Assembly (NCBI GenBank): GCA_018401435.1
Contig: JAGYJW010000002.1
Coordinates: 62,001 to 126,000 of the forward strand
Source: Deltaproteobacteria bacterium
GTDB lineage: Bacteria > Myxococcota_A > UBA796 > UBA2385
DNA: 64,000 nucleotides
Direction of reading: 5' to 3'
This document shows, piece by piece, positions 25,146-35,207 of this stretch. The number at the start of each line of letters is the position of its first letter. The first letter of the stretch is position 1. A program made the position numbers and the translations under genes. The notes below the pieces were generated by a model. The model had not been told where the DNA came from. It worked only from the letters and a program-made list of their open reading frames with translations, and ran no database searches.

Positions 25146-25955
25146 ATGTCATTTCCCACCCTCCTCGGCTTTCTGGCCGGCGTCCTGCTGCTGGTGGGGG
25201 CCGTCGCCCTCTCGGCCCAGAACCCGCTGACCTTCTTCAGCTTCTCCAGCATGCTCATCGTGCTGGGGGGCACGCTGGCCAGCGCATATATCAGCTACGA
25301 AGCGCGCTATGTGGCGCTTGCCTTCAAGGAGCTGGTGCGACTCTTCAGCCAGCCCAAGGCCGGCCGGGCCAAGCTGCCGGCCACGGTGGAGCGCATCGTG
25401 GACTGGGGCGGGGTCCTGAAGCAGAGCGGCCTGCCGGGCCTGGAGACCAGGATCGGCGCAGAGCCCGAGCCCGATCCCTTCGCCTTTTATGGCCTGGACC
25501 TGCTGTTGCGCGACTACCCGGCCCAGGACGTGCGCGACATGCTCGAGACCACGGCAGAGACCAGCTTCGATCGCGAGATGGTGCCGGTGGGCGTGCTCAA
25601 GACCATGGGCGGCGCGGCGCCGGCATTCGGCATGGTGGGCACCCTCATCGGCCTGATCGTCATGTTGGAGAGCATCGGCGAGGACTCGGGGCAGCTGGGC
25701 GCAGGCCTGGCGGTGGCCTTGGTGACCACCCTCTATGGCGTGCTGCTCAGCCGCCTGGTCTTCCTGCCTGCCGCCAGCAAGGCCCAGCAGCGCCTGGAGA
25801 TCAAACGCTTCGGAAATGAGCTGCTGGCCGAAGGTTTCGTGATGCTGGCCGAGAAGCGCAGCCCCCAGTTCATCGCCGACCGCATGAACGGCTTCTTGGA
25901 CCCCGCCATTCGCTATGAGCGTCGCCGCAAGGGCGGCGGGGCGACCCGCGCATGA
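25146..25955 (+). CDS. motA: MotA-type flagellar/gliding motor stator subunit
   Basis: The 269-residue product has four membrane helices and the MotA signature: SSMLIVLGGTLASAYISY in the N-terminal helices, PVGVLKTMGGAAPAFGMVGT and LIGLIVMLESIG in the third, and VALVTTLYGVLLSRLVFLPA in the fourth, with a cytoplasmic loop rich in charged residues. It should form the proton or sodium channel with MotB and push on a rotor. Its stop overlaps the motB ATG. No other flagellar or gliding genes are in the window, so it could also serve a non-flagellar motor. Confidence 0.88.
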   Translation: MSFPTLLGFLAGVLLLVGAVALSAQNPLTFFSFSSMLIVLGGTLASAYISYEARYVALAFKELVRLFSQPKAGRAKLPATVERIVDWGGVLKQSGLPGLETRIGAEPEPDPFAFYGLDLLLRDYPAQDVRDMLETTAETSFDREMVPVGVLKTMGGAAPAFGMVGTLIGLIVMLESIGEDSGQLGAGLAVALVTTLYGVLLSRLVFLPAASKAQQRLEIKRFGNELLAEGFVMLAEKRSPQFIADRMNGFLDPAIRYERRRKGGGATRA

Positions 25956-26644
25956 GGAGGCGCAGCCGGGCGCCGGTCGAGGGTGGCGACACCGAGGACT
26001 GGCTGGTGACCTATGCCGATGCGATCACGCTGCTGATGGCCTTCTTCGTCATGCTCTTCACCCTGGCCACCGCCCAGGGCGGAGATCTGGCCGAGGCCAC
26101 CGCCGCCCTGGCCGAGCAGTTCTCGGGCAAAGGCGCGGCCGGGCCGGGCGCGGCCGCCGCGCCCGCCGCCGATGCCACGGATGCTGCGCTGACCGATCTG
26201 CGCAGCATCATCCAGACCCAGGGCCTGGGCGACGACGTGACGGTGGAACAGCACGACCGCGGGCTGGCGGTCACCTTCAGCGGCGACGTGCTCTTTGCCC
26301 CCGGCGCGGTCGAGCTGCAGCCCGCCGCCCTGGGCCGCATCGCCCCGCTGCTGCAGCAGGTGGTGGCCCAGGCCGAAGCCGGCCACACGGTGGAGGTGGA
26401 GGGCCACACCGACGACACGCCCCTGGCCGGGAGCCAGGGCATGAGCAACTGGGATCTGTCCGCGCTGCGGGCGGCCCGCCTCGCGGCCTTGCTGGAGGCC
26501 AGGGGCCTGCCGGGCAAGCGCATCAAGGTGGTGGGTTATGGCGCGACCCTGCCCCTGGTGCAGAACCGCGACGAGGCCGACCAGGCGATCCCCGCCAACC
26601 AGGCGCGCAACCGTCGGGTGAGCCTCGTCCTCAAGCGCCCCTGA
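25952..26644 (+). CDS. motB: MotB-type stator subunit with OmpA-like domain
   Basis: The 230-residue protein has a single N-terminal helix with the ion-binding motif WLVTYADAITLLMAFFVML, where the Asp after YA is the conserved protonation site. An Ala/Pro-rich linker follows, then an OmpA-C peptidoglycan-binding domain (VTFSGDVLFAPGAVEL, VEVEGHTDDTPLAGS, NWDLSALRAARLAALL and NQARNRRVSLVL). It anchors the stator to the cell wall. The start overlaps the motA stop by four bases. Confidence 0.9.
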   Translation: MRRRSRAPVEGGDTEDWLVTYADAITLLMAFFVMLFTLATAQGGDLAEATAALAEQFSGKGAAGPGAAAAPAADATDAALTDLRSIIQTQGLGDDVTVEQHDRGLAVTFSGDVLFAPGAVELQPAALGRIAPLLQQVVAQAEAGHTVEVEGHTDDTPLAGSQGMSNWDLSALRAARLAALLEARGLPGKRIKVVGYGATLPLVQNRDEADQAIPANQARNRRVSLVLKRP

Positions 26645-26659
26645 GCCCCCGGAGCCGCC

Positions 26660-27127
26660 ATGCCCCCGCTCGACCCCGCCCTCGATCCCGACGTGGACCC
26701 CCGCGCCCTCAGCGACGCGGACTGGCGCGCCATCCTCGACCCCATGGAGTACCAGGTGCTGCGGCAGTCGGGCACCGAGCGGGCCGGCACCGGGCGCTAC
26801 CTGCAGGATCCGGGGCCCGGCGCCTTCCATTGCGCGGGTTGCGGGCAGCGGCTCTATGGGGCCGAACACAAATTCCACTCGGGCTGCGGCTGGCCGAGCT
26901 TCTTTGATTCGGTGGCCCCCGGCGCCCTGACCCTGCACCGGGATCGCAGCCTGTTCATGGTGCGCACCGAGATGCGGTGTTCCCGCTGCGATGGGCACCT
27001 GGGGCATATTTTCGACGATGCCCCCCATATGCCCACCGGCCAGCGCCATTGCGTGAATGGCACGGCCATCCTGCATGTGCCCGCCGGCCAGGACCCGGTC
27101 GCGGTCTTCGCCGCCCACCGGGGCTGA
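26660..27127 (+). CDS. msrB: Methionine-R-sulfoxide reductase MsrB
   Basis: The 155-residue protein contains the whole MsrB domain: EYQVLRQSGTERAGTGRYL, CAGCGQRLYG and CSRCDGHLGHIFDD as the two zinc CxxC pairs, FHSGCGWPSFF, and TGQRHCVNGTAI with the catalytic Cys. It reduces methionine-R-sulfoxide in proteins with electrons from thioredoxin. A Cys, not a selenocysteine, is at the active site even though selD is in the same window. No signal peptide, so cytosolic. It starts 15 bases after motB. Confidence 0.93.
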   Translation: MPPLDPALDPDVDPRALSDADWRAILDPMEYQVLRQSGTERAGTGRYLQDPGPGAFHCAGCGQRLYGAEHKFHSGCGWPSFFDSVAPGALTLHRDRSLFMVRTEMRCSRCDGHLGHIFDDAPHMPTGQRHCVNGTAILHVPAGQDPVAVFAAHRG

Positions 27128-27167
27128 TCGCCGCGCCAGGGGCCCCGTCGCTGGCTACAGGGCCCCC

Positions 27168-27707
27168 ATGAAGGCCCCCCTCTCGGACGCCCGCAGCACC
27201 CCGCCGGCCCTGCGCCCGCTGGCGCTGCTGCTGGTGCTGGCGCTGGCCTTCTTGCAGGGCAGCGCCTTCTTGTCGGTCAAGGACGGCGCCCCGCGCACCT
27301 GGCTCAGCCGCCACCCCAACATCCAGTGGTTCTCGTCCTGGTCGATGTTCACCAAGCGCGACCGCACCAACCAGGCCCTGGACGTGGAGGGGGAATTCGA
27401 CGGTGAATGGAAGAAGATCCCCATGGGGCGCCTGTTCCCAACTCGCTGGGAGAGCGGCTACCGTTGGGAGCGTAGCGCCTTTCTGCACAATGGGCAGCGC
27501 ATGCGCACCCTGGGCGCCGCCACCTGCGGGCGCATGGAGGCCGCGGGCATGGCGGTGCCGCAACGCCTGCGCTTCACCGAGGTCAAGTGGCGCAAGACCC
27601 GGGGCAGCGTGGCCCAGCCCCGCAAGAAGCACCTGAAGTCCAAGGTGCTGCTGCTGTGGACCTGCGGAGACCCCGCGCCGCCCGGACCCCGGGGCCACCG
27701 CCTATGA
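27168..27707 (+). CDS. Single-pass exported protein preceding an HTTM gene
   Basis: A 179-residue protein with one N-terminal hydrophobic helix (LRPLALLLVLALAFLQGSAF) and a Trp- and Arg-rich periplasmic part (HPNIQWFSSWSMFTKRDRTN, WKKIPMGRLFPTRWESG). It ends by overlapping the ATG of the HTTM gene, a pairing known for HTTM proteins, so it is probably a partner subunit. I do not recognise a named family. Confidence 0.72.
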   Translation: MKAPLSDARSTPPALRPLALLLVLALAFLQGSAFLSVKDGAPRTWLSRHPNIQWFSSWSMFTKRDRTNQALDVEGEFDGEWKKIPMGRLFPTRWESGYRWERSAFLHNGQRMRTLGAATCGRMEAAGMAVPQRLRFTEVKWRKTRGSVAQPRKKHLKSKVLLLWTCGDPAPPGPRGHRL

Positions 27708-28591
27708 CCCCCCCGGCCACCAAGGCGGGCAGCGCAGGGCGGGGCGCCTGGGAGCGGCTCTGGGCCCCCGGCTGGGCAGGCGGCTGGACGGCCATGCGCT
27801 GGTTGTGGCTGTGGGCGGCCCTGCTCACCCACGCCCCGCGCCTGATGGGCATCTCCGACGCCTATGCCGCCCAGGACATGGTCTTTGGCCGGCTCTTCTG
27901 GCGGGTCTCGGACCATGTCGTGCTCAACCCGGCCGCGGGCCACGCGCTGTGGGGGCTGGGGATGCTGGGCCTGGGCCTGGTGGCCTGGGGAGGCCGCGCG
28001 ACCAAGCCCGGCATCGTGATCTTCGTGGTGGGCGCCTACCTGCTGGCCGGCCACGAGGCCCTCAATACCAAGGCCTATGACCGGCTGCTGCTGTGGCAGG
28101 CGGCCATCCTGCTGCTGAGCCCGGTGGGCGAGCGGAGCTTGCACGACAAGGCGAGGGGGCCGACCGCCCGCTGGCTGCTGCTGGTGCTCTATATGGGCCT
28201 CTACGGGTCCACCGGCTGGCTCAAGGCCCTCGACGAGCCCACCTGGTGGGATGGGGGCGCCCTGGCCTATGAGCTGATCGACCCCAATTTCGGCGGCACG
28301 CGCCTGGGGGCGTGGTTGTCGGGGCGGCTGTGGCGGGCGATGCCCCTGGGCATCCTGACGGTGATCTTCGAGGCCAGCTTCCCGCTGCTGATCCTGCTGC
28401 GGCGGGCCCAACCCTGGGTGCTGCTCATGGGGCTCTGCTTTCACGCCGGCATCGCGATGCTCATGAATGTGGGCACCTTCTCCTGGGTGGCCATCGCCGC
28501 CTACCCGGTGCTGTTGCACCCCGAAACGGCCCATCGAAGCTACCTCTTCATCCGTCGACGCCTGGGGCGCGAAAGAGAATACGCAGGCTGA
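27704..28591 (+). CDS. HTTM (vitamin K-dependent carboxylase-like) membrane protein
   Basis: The 295-residue protein is mostly membrane helices, with an HTTM-type pattern: APRLMGISDAYAAQDMVF, YMGLYGSTGWLKAL followed by DEPTWWDGGALAYELID, and LLMGLCFHAGIAMLMNVG. HTTM proteins share the membrane core of gamma-glutamyl carboxylase, but bacterial members lack a proven reaction. It is translationally coupled to the preceding exported protein (ATGA overlap). Confidence 0.83.
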   Translation: MTPPATKAGSAGRGAWERLWAPGWAGGWTAMRWLWLWAALLTHAPRLMGISDAYAAQDMVFGRLFWRVSDHVVLNPAAGHALWGLGMLGLGLVAWGGRATKPGIVIFVVGAYLLAGHEALNTKAYDRLLLWQAAILLLSPVGERSLHDKARGPTARWLLLVLYMGLYGSTGWLKALDEPTWWDGGALAYELIDPNFGGTRLGAWLSGRLWRAMPLGILTVIFEASFPLLILLRRAQPWVLLMGLCFHAGIAMLMNVGTFSWVAIAAYPVLLHPETAHRSYLFIRRRLGREREYAG

Positions 28592-28628
28592 GCTTGCCCG
28601 CGGGCTCCACCGGACGCACACTTCCGCC

Positions 28629-29816
28629 ATGTCCACCCTCGGCTTCGTCATGGCAGGGGGCGCCGCCCGCGGCGCCTACCAGGCCGGCATGCTCCGCTAC
28701 CTCTTCAAAGCGCTGCCCAAGAACCTCGGCTATGTGCCCTGGCCCGCCATCGTGAGCGGCACCAGCGTGGGGGCCCTCAACGGGGTCTTCGTGGCGGCCC
28801 GGACCACCCGCGGCATCGACAGCCTGTCGGGCATGTGGCAGGACCTCAGCATCGAGCAGGTCTACCAGCTTCCGGGCCAGGGCATGTGGGGGGCCCTGCG
28901 CAATGTGCTCAGGCCGGCCGAGGGGGCCAGCATGCTGGATGCGACCCCCTTGATGCGGCTGGTCAGCCGCGAGTTCCCCGGGCGGGAGCTGCGAGAGGCC
29001 ATCGGGTCGGGCCAGACCCAGGCCTTCATCGTGAGCGCGACGGGCCTGGCCACCGGCTTCAACGTGCTCTTCCTGGACAGCGCCAACCCGGACCTCAACC
29101 TGCAGCCCCTGTCGGGCACCCGGGTGAAGCGCGTGCGGACCAAGGCCAAGCACCTGCTGGCCAGCGCAGCCCTGCCCATGCTCTTTCCGCCGGTGACCGT
29201 GGACGACGCGCTCTATGTGGATGGCGGACTGCGGCAGAACACGCCGCTGCGGCCCACCATCCGCGCCGGCGCCGACCGCGTGCTGGTGCTGGGGGTGCAT
29301 GTGTCGAAAGAGACCGAAGCCCGCACCATCGTCGAGACGCCGGTGCCCTCCTTGCCCTTTCTGGCGGGCAAGAGCCTCAACGCCTTGCTGCTGGACCCGG
29401 TCGAGCGCGATCTGCAGCAGGCCCAGACCCTCAACAGCATCTTGAATTGGGGCGCAGAACATTACGGGCCCGAGTTTCTGCAAGGCGTGAAGAAGGACCT
29501 GGGGCTCAATCCCGTTGAGTTGTTCTTCTTTCGACCCCAAGAGGACCTGGGCCGCATCGCCTCGGCCACCTGGAAGGAGCACCCGCCCAAGGTGGCCGGG
29601 CAGCTGGGCTGGCTGCTGTCCAGCCTGGCCGACCGGGTCAACGACCCCAACGGCGAGTCCGACCTGCTGAGCTACCTCTTCTTCGATCGGGCCTTCACCG
29701 GCCAGCTGGAGGCCCTGGGCTTCGAAGACGCGCGCCGCCGCGAAGAAGAGCTGGTGGCCTTCTTGGGGGCCGATCCGCCGGCCAGCGCGCCCCCCCCGTC
29801 AGGGGCGGCCTGCTAA
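28629..29816 (+). CDS. Patatin-like phospholipase
   Basis: The 395-residue cytosolic protein has the patatin fold: oxyanion loop GFVMAGGAARGAYQAGML, nucleophile elbow VSGTSVGALNGVF near residue 45, and the catalytic Asp in YVDGGLRQNTPL near 200. It should be a Ser-Asp lipid acyl hydrolase. The C-terminal 170 residues (NPVELFFFRPQEDLGRIAS and onwards) are an extension of unknown role seen in many bacterial members. Its 3' end overlaps by 18 bases the convergent aminopropyltransferase-like gene. Confidence 0.9.
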   Translation: MSTLGFVMAGGAARGAYQAGMLRYLFKALPKNLGYVPWPAIVSGTSVGALNGVFVAARTTRGIDSLSGMWQDLSIEQVYQLPGQGMWGALRNVLRPAEGASMLDATPLMRLVSREFPGRELREAIGSGQTQAFIVSATGLATGFNVLFLDSANPDLNLQPLSGTRVKRVRTKAKHLLASAALPMLFPPVTVDDALYVDGGLRQNTPLRPTIRAGADRVLVLGVHVSKETEARTIVETPVPSLPFLAGKSLNALLLDPVERDLQQAQTLNSILNWGAEHYGPEFLQGVKKDLGLNPVELFFFRPQEDLGRIASATWKEHPPKVAGQLGWLLSSLADRVNDPNGESDLLSYLFFDRAFTGQLEALGFEDARRREEELVAFLGADPPASAPPPSGAAC

Positions 29817-32800
29817 GCGCTGGAACAGGGCGAGGTCGGCTCTGGCTGCCGGCAGCATCGGGTAATAATCCGGCGTAGCAGCGCACCCGCTGTTCGAGCA
29901 GGCCGCCATGAAAGGGCGGGTGGGGTTCGACCGTGGCGAAGGCGGGCCCGCACCAGCGCTCCATGCCGGCGAGGGGGGCCAGGCGCAGGGCCGCGGCGCG
30001 CCGGAACTCGTCCTGGTTGCCCCCGGCGAAGGGCGCCAGCAGTGGGCCGGCAGCAGCGGCCGCCGCATCCGGACCCTGGGCCCGGGACAGTCAAACGTCT
30101 GATCCAGGCCCCGGGCCAGGGCCATCGGGTGCACCCAGGGATCGGTGCGGGCGGCCTCCAGGGCTGCTTGCAGGGCTTCCAAGGCCGCCTCGGCCGGCGG
30201 CGTCCAGATAGGTCGCCCGCACCAGCGCGGCCTCGCCCGCATCCAGCAGCGCGGCGGCGTCCAGGGCGCGGGGGTCGGCCTGACTGGCCCAGGCCTCTCC
30301 CAAGATGAGGGGGTCCAGGGGGCCCCCGGGGCTGGTCCCGTTGGGCCCAGGGCAGCGGCCGCCCGGCCAGGTCGCCCGTCGCCCAGGCCGAGCGCGCCGC
30401 CATTCGGGCGGCCAGGGGACCGGTTGGGCCCTGGGGCGGCTTGGGGGCTGCGCCCGGCGATGGCCTTGCTGAAGCGCGCCTCCAGCGCCGCATCCGAATC
30501 GACGACGATGGGCATGCTGTCCCAATTCCCAGCGGCAGCGCGATCCCGCAGGGCGGCCACCGAGGCGCCTTGGGTCTGGCCCAGGTGGCGGGCGAATCCG
30601 AACTCGATGACGGGGTGGTCATCGGTATTGACCGGCGCCCCGGCGGCCACAGCCGCCACCAGCCCGCTGTCGCCCACAAAGCCCGCCATCAGCCCCGGGA
30701 GGCCCGCCACACGCCAGCCCCGCGCCAGGCCGTCCTTCCAGGGGGCGCGGCCCAGCCGGCCCGCGATCTGGGCGGGGTCCACGGGCAGAGGGGCTGGGGG
30801 CTGGCCACCAGCAGCAGGTCGCCCTCGCTGGCGCCCTCCCAGACCTGGACATGGGGAAAGACCGCCTGCAAGGTTGCGAATGCCGTCGCCAGCGTCTCTT
30901 CGGAAAGCTCATAGGCCTGGACCCATTGCAAGAAGAGCCCCCGGGCTCCAGCGCTGCCGGCTGGCGGCGTAGAACTCCTCGTTGAAGAGGCTGGCGATGC
31001 CCGCCCGGTAGGGGTTGGGTTGGCCTGAGACGATGATGTCGTAGCGTTGGGGGCTGGCCATCAGCCACTCCCGCGCATCGCCCATATGCACCTGGATCTT
31101 GGGGTTGTCCAGGGCCCCGTGGTTGCTGAGGGCGCAGGCGCGGGCCACATCGACAATGGCCGGCTCAAGCTCGATCACATCGATATGTTCCACCTCGTCC
31201 GCGGCCGCCGCCCAGCCCGCGGCCCGGCCGGAAGCCCAGGCCGATGATGAGCACGCGGCTGGGCGCGGGATGCAGCAGGGTGGGCAGCAGGCCCAGCCAC
31301 AGGTTGGTGGGAGCATCCCCGATGACATGGCCGTCCACCTTGCCGTGGATGACGAAGGCGTTGCCGGTGAGGTTTGCAAGGCCAGGGCGCTCTCGACCCC
31401 ATCCACCTCCCAGAGGGTGGCGCGACGCACCTGGCGCAAGGCGTCCTGGGTGGCCACCGGGTCCAGGCCGGTCAGGTTGGCGCGACCGGCGCCGATGGGG
31501 CTGTGGCGCCAGGCCGCCGCGGGACCGGGCGCAGTGGCCAGGCCCAGGCCCAGTGCAACCCCCAACCCCAAGGCCAGCGCCCCCGTGCGCCGCTGGCGAA
31601 AGGACAGGACCGCCGCTACACTGGCGACCCCCAGCAGCAGCAGCACCACCAGGCGCCACAGGCCCACCGCTCCCAGGGCCGGCACCAGCCCGAAGCCGCC
31701 GGCCAGGGAGCCCAGGATGGCTCCCCGCCGTATTGCAGCCGGCCGCCAGCCCCACCTGGCGACCGAGGGCCCGGTCGCCCTGCCCCAGCAGGCCCACCAG
31801 CAGCGGAAACTGAAAGCCAGAGACCAGGGCCGCCGGCAGGATGGCCGCCGCCGCGAGGGTGGCCCAGACCAGGCCCAGGGCCCAGAAGCCCTGCTCGCCG
31901 AAAGGCCGCAATGCAGCGGCCGCCAGGGCAAAGTCATCGCCCAATCCAAGGGGCAGGCCCACCAGCAGGGCCTCCAGGGCCGCGGTCACCCCAAAAGCAA
32001 GCAGGCTGGGCCGCCGGCCCCGCGCCCAGGCCCCATAGGCCAGGGATCCCAGGCCGATGCCCAGCAGGGCCACCGCCAGAATCACGCCGAAACTATAGGA
32101 TGAACCACCCAAAAGCGGCGCCAGAACCCGGTACCACACCAGCTCCATCAGCAAGAAGGCAAAGCCCGCGATGCCCGCTCCGGCCAATACCAGCGGGGCT
32201 GGCGCGGCGGCGTCCTGGGCCTGGGCCGGGGCAGGCGGTCGGGCTGGCCAGGCCCCGCCCCGCACAATCGCCACCCCTGCCACCAGCAGGTTGAGCAGGA
32301 CCGCGCCGACCAGGCTGCTGCGAATGCCCACGGCTTCGATGGTCACAAAGGTGGCCAGCAGCACCCCCCCCACCGAACCCAGGGTGTTGAGCGCATAGAG
32401 CAAGCCCAGGCGCCAGCGGTCGCGGTCCTCGCCCGGCTGCACCGCCCGCACCGCCGCCGCCAGGGTGCCTCCCATCAAGAAGGTGGGCAGGCCCAGCACC
32501 AGGGCGCTCAGGAGCAGGCGCAGGAGGGTCCCGCACCGGTCCCAGCACGGGCGTGCCCCCCAGCCCCGCATAGAGGGCCCGGGTGGCGTCTACCAGCAGG
32601 GGCTGAGCCCTGCGCTGAGGGCCACCCCGGGCCCAACAGGCCGTAGAGGCGCAGGGGATATCAGACGGCCGCCAGGCGCTCCCAGCACCAGGCTGCCCAG
32701 GCCCAGCCTCCCATGAAGATGGCCAGCACTGCCAGTGCTGGCCGCCGTGCTCGCCCCAAAGACCAGCCGCAGCTCGCGCAGCCAGACGGACTGGTAGACC

Positions 32801-32873
32801 AGGGCGCAAGCACCCGGAAAGGAAGAGGAGCAGCGCCGGCAGGCGATTCGGGGCGGGCCGCGGGGGTCACCAC
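29799..32873 (-). CDS. Fused MFS/spermidine-synthase-like membrane protein (multiply frameshifted)
   Basis: Across about 3 kb the pieces of one protein can be followed through all three frames. The N-terminal membrane part reads CALVYQSVWLRELRLVFGAS, then LPTFLMGGTLAAAVRAV and LYALNTLGSVGGVLLATF. A second membrane half contains SFGVILAVALLGIGLGS. The Rossmann methyltransferase-like domain of spermidine synthases follows, with SRVLIIGLGF, VEHIDVIELEPAIVDVAR and YDIIVSGQPNPYRAG, then NTDDHPVIEFGFAR, and a C-terminal helical extension. Such fused proteins are common in Myxococcota; their product is unproven. At least six frame changes (about 32800, 32600, 31740, 31380, 31230, 30930 and 30780) mean either a true pseudogene or a poorly resolved stretch. 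Start uncertain. Confidence 0.65.
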
Positions 32874-32959
32874 GGTTGACTCACAGCCGGGGGTGAAAGG
32901 AGCTATCTCGACGCAACCCGCGCAGGTGCCTGGCCAGACCCCTCAGACACTCCTCCCGC

Positions 32960-33529
32960 CGCTACTAACGCCGAGAAACGCTGAAAGCGGCGCTGGCGGA
33001 TCGCCCGTCGGGCTGGCGGCCTGCTCCCGCTGGGCGGGGTCGCCGGCGCCTTTGGCAGACCGGCCTCCAGGGCCTCACCGCGGAAGGCATCCAGGCGCGG
33101 GTGGCCGAGGCCGGGCCCCTTGGGGCCCTGGTCTATGTGCTGGCCTTGCCCGTCTGCAGCCTTTCGGGCTGTCGTCCCACCTCTTCCTGGTGGCGGCTGG
33201 GCTGATGTGGGAGAGCGCTGTGGGCGTCCCCTCTGGGCTGCTGGGCATGATGCTGGCTGCACCAACAGCTCGCCGCCGCGCGCTGGATGGGGGTCGAGAG
33301 GCCGTGCAGGCCCGCATCCCCGCCGGCTGGTTGTGATGATGACGCGCCCTGGCCCACCGAGGCCCGCGCACTGTCATCGCCCTGCGGCTGGCCTTCTTCA
33401 CCTCCGCTGAGTCTGGCCATGGGTCAGCTGGGTGAGCTGGAGGACTACCTGCTGGGCACCTTCCTGGGCTGCTTGCCCATGGTCTCTTCGACCCGCTGGC
33501 TGCCCACCACATCGCCGCCGGTCTGTTGA
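32960..33529 (+). pseudogene. VTT/DedA-like (TVP38/TMEM64) membrane protein, broken
   Basis: A VTT-domain protein can be pieced together: RLWQTGLQGLTAEGIQARVA, AGPLGALVYVLALPVCS, then in another frame LSSHLFLVAAGLMWESAVG and PSGLLGMMLAA, and finally LEDYLLGTFLGCLPMV. This order (amphipathic entry, hydrophobic hairpin, GxxxG) matches TVP38/TMEM64-type proteins, which are lipid-scramblase-like. At least three frame changes between 33060 and 33420 prevent a single reading. The start is not clear. It could be a decayed gene or a badly sequenced intact one. Confidence 0.5.
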
Positions 33530-33557
33530 TAGGCCCCAGCCCCCGCGCGAGCCCCCC

Positions 33558-34270
33558 ATGACTGCTGCCCACCCTGCCCGAAAGCAAGCCGCCCTGCCGC
33601 TGCTCCCGGTCGGCCCCAGCGCCGCCGCCGCCCCCAGCCCGGAGCGCCGCGCCGGTGGCCCCCGAGGCCCCGGGCCACCCCGCGGAGCAAGGCCACCGCC
33701 GCACCGGCCCCAGGCGCGCTGGGCACCCTGCCCGCGGGCGTGGGCCTGCCGGTGGGCAGCAAGCTGCCAGACCTCGCCCTGCAGCCCATGGGTGCCCCGG
33801 CCACCTCCTTGCACGGCCTCCTCGAAAACGGGCCCGTACTGCTTGTCTTCTACCGAGGGGGCTGGTGCCCCTACTGCAATTTCCAGCTGCACGAGCTGGC
33901 CACGAGCGGGTCGGAATTCCAGCGCCGCAAGATCACGCCGGTGGCCATCAGCGTGGACCAGCCCGACCCCGCCAGTCAGACCCAGGCCAGCTGGCAGATC
34001 CCCTTTCCGGTGGTGTCGGACCCCGACCTGCGGCTGCACGAGGCGCTCAAGGTGGTCTTCCAGGCCGACGCCGCCGAGGTGAAGCGCCTGGGGGGCTATG
34101 GCATCGATCTGGAGGCGGCATCCGGGCGCAAACACCACCGCTATGCGGTGCCCGCCCTCTTCCTGGTGGACACCGACAGCGTCGTGCGCTGGGCCCACGC
34201 CGACACCGACTACAAGATCCGCCCCAGCCTCAGCCAGCTGCTCGAAGGCATCGACGGCGCCCTGCGCTGA
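33558..34270 (+). CDS. Peroxiredoxin-like redoxin (N terminus frameshifted)
   Basis: The conserved 176 residues from about 33740 are an AhpC/TSA-type redoxin: VGSKLPDLALQPMGAPA, FYRGGWCPYCNFQLHELA with a CxxC active site, VAISVDQPDPASQ, FPVVSDPDLRLHEAL and YAVPALFLVDTDSVVRW. It should reduce peroxides or disulfides using thiol chemistry. Upstream, an ATG at 33558 opens an Ala/Pro-rich N terminus (MTAAHPARKQAALPLLPVG) that shifts frame twice before joining the domain, so the mature protein probably has an export signal or linker. Faces the esterase gene tail to tail. Confidence 0.75.
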
Positions 34271-34291
34271 CGCGCTTCAGGCCCCGATGAT

Positions 34292-35028
34292 TCAGGCCGC
34301 GACCATGCGCCCCAGGTGGTGCCGAAGCTGCCGCCGCCACCACACCCACTCGTGGCTGACATCGTGGCCCCACACGTCCAGGTCACAAGACAGGCCGCGA
34401 TCCATCAGGGCCCGCGCCATGCGCGCCGTCTCGCTGATGCACCGGCCCTCGTGGGCGCCCTGGCCCACCACCAGGGTGGCGCGGGCCTGGGCGGTTCGCC
34501 GCAGGGCATCGCCCCGAAGCTGCGGCACATAGGCCAGGGGCTGGTTGAACCAGGCGGCCTCGCTGCGGTCACCCTGCAAGAAGGCGCCGACATCGTAGCG
34601 GCCGCTCAAACACAGGGCGCGGCGGAAGATCTCGGGGTTCTTGAGGGTGAAATTGAGGGCGTAGAAGCCGCCAAAGCTCACGCCGCAGGCCACCAGCGGG
34701 ATGTCGGCGCTGCGGCAGTCCTGGCGGATCCAGGGCACCAGCTCATCCACGATGAAGCGCTCATAGGCGGCGTGGCGGGCCAGGATGGTGTGGGCGCGAG
34801 ATCGTCCGCCAGCCAGCTCCGGCTGACATTGCTCTCGACATTGTAGAGCTTGATGCGGCCGGCATCCAGCAGCGGGCGCAGGGTCTTCGATGGCCCCGCC
34901 CGCCACTCGCGAAGCCAGCGCCGCGCGGACGGAAAGACCAATACGGGCTGGCCATAGGTGCCGTGGGTCCACAGGTGGACCTGCTTGTCCAGGTGGCGAC
35001 TGGGGAGGCGAAGGTAGCGATCGGACAC
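34292..35028 (-). CDS. Alpha/beta-hydrolase esterase (COG4947-like), one frameshift
   Basis: From a GTG at 35028 the sequence reads VSDRYLRLPSRHLDKQVHLW, TYGQPVLVFPSA, a WLREW segment and IKLYNVESNVSRSWLADD. After a frame change near 34800 it continues as RHAAYERFIVDELVPWIRQD, VACGVSFGGFYALNFTLKNP with the GxSxG nucleophile, FRRALCLSGRYDVGAFLQGD, and a final DLDVWGHDVSHEWVWWRRQL with the catalytic His. This is the pattern of COG4947 esterases, which act on short-chain esters or related compounds. Only one indel separates the halves, so the gene is probably real and intact. Confidence 0.75.
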
Positions 35029-35207
35029 GGCAGGGCTCGCGGGCCAGAGGTGGAGGGGACAGCGCGGGGGCGGAGGCTCAGACTCGTGTTTCGCACTCTC
35101 CAGCAAAGCCTTGGGATGAGAGCGCTGCGGTCGGCCGGCGAAAGAGGTAGCGCCCCAAGCCAGTGGAAACGGTAGACAGCGACAGGCGGATCCGTGATGA
35201 GGGGATT

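Noticed and set aside
26660..27127. MsrB as a selenoprotein
   Set aside because: The catalytic position is a normal Cys (RHCVNG) with no in-frame UGA.
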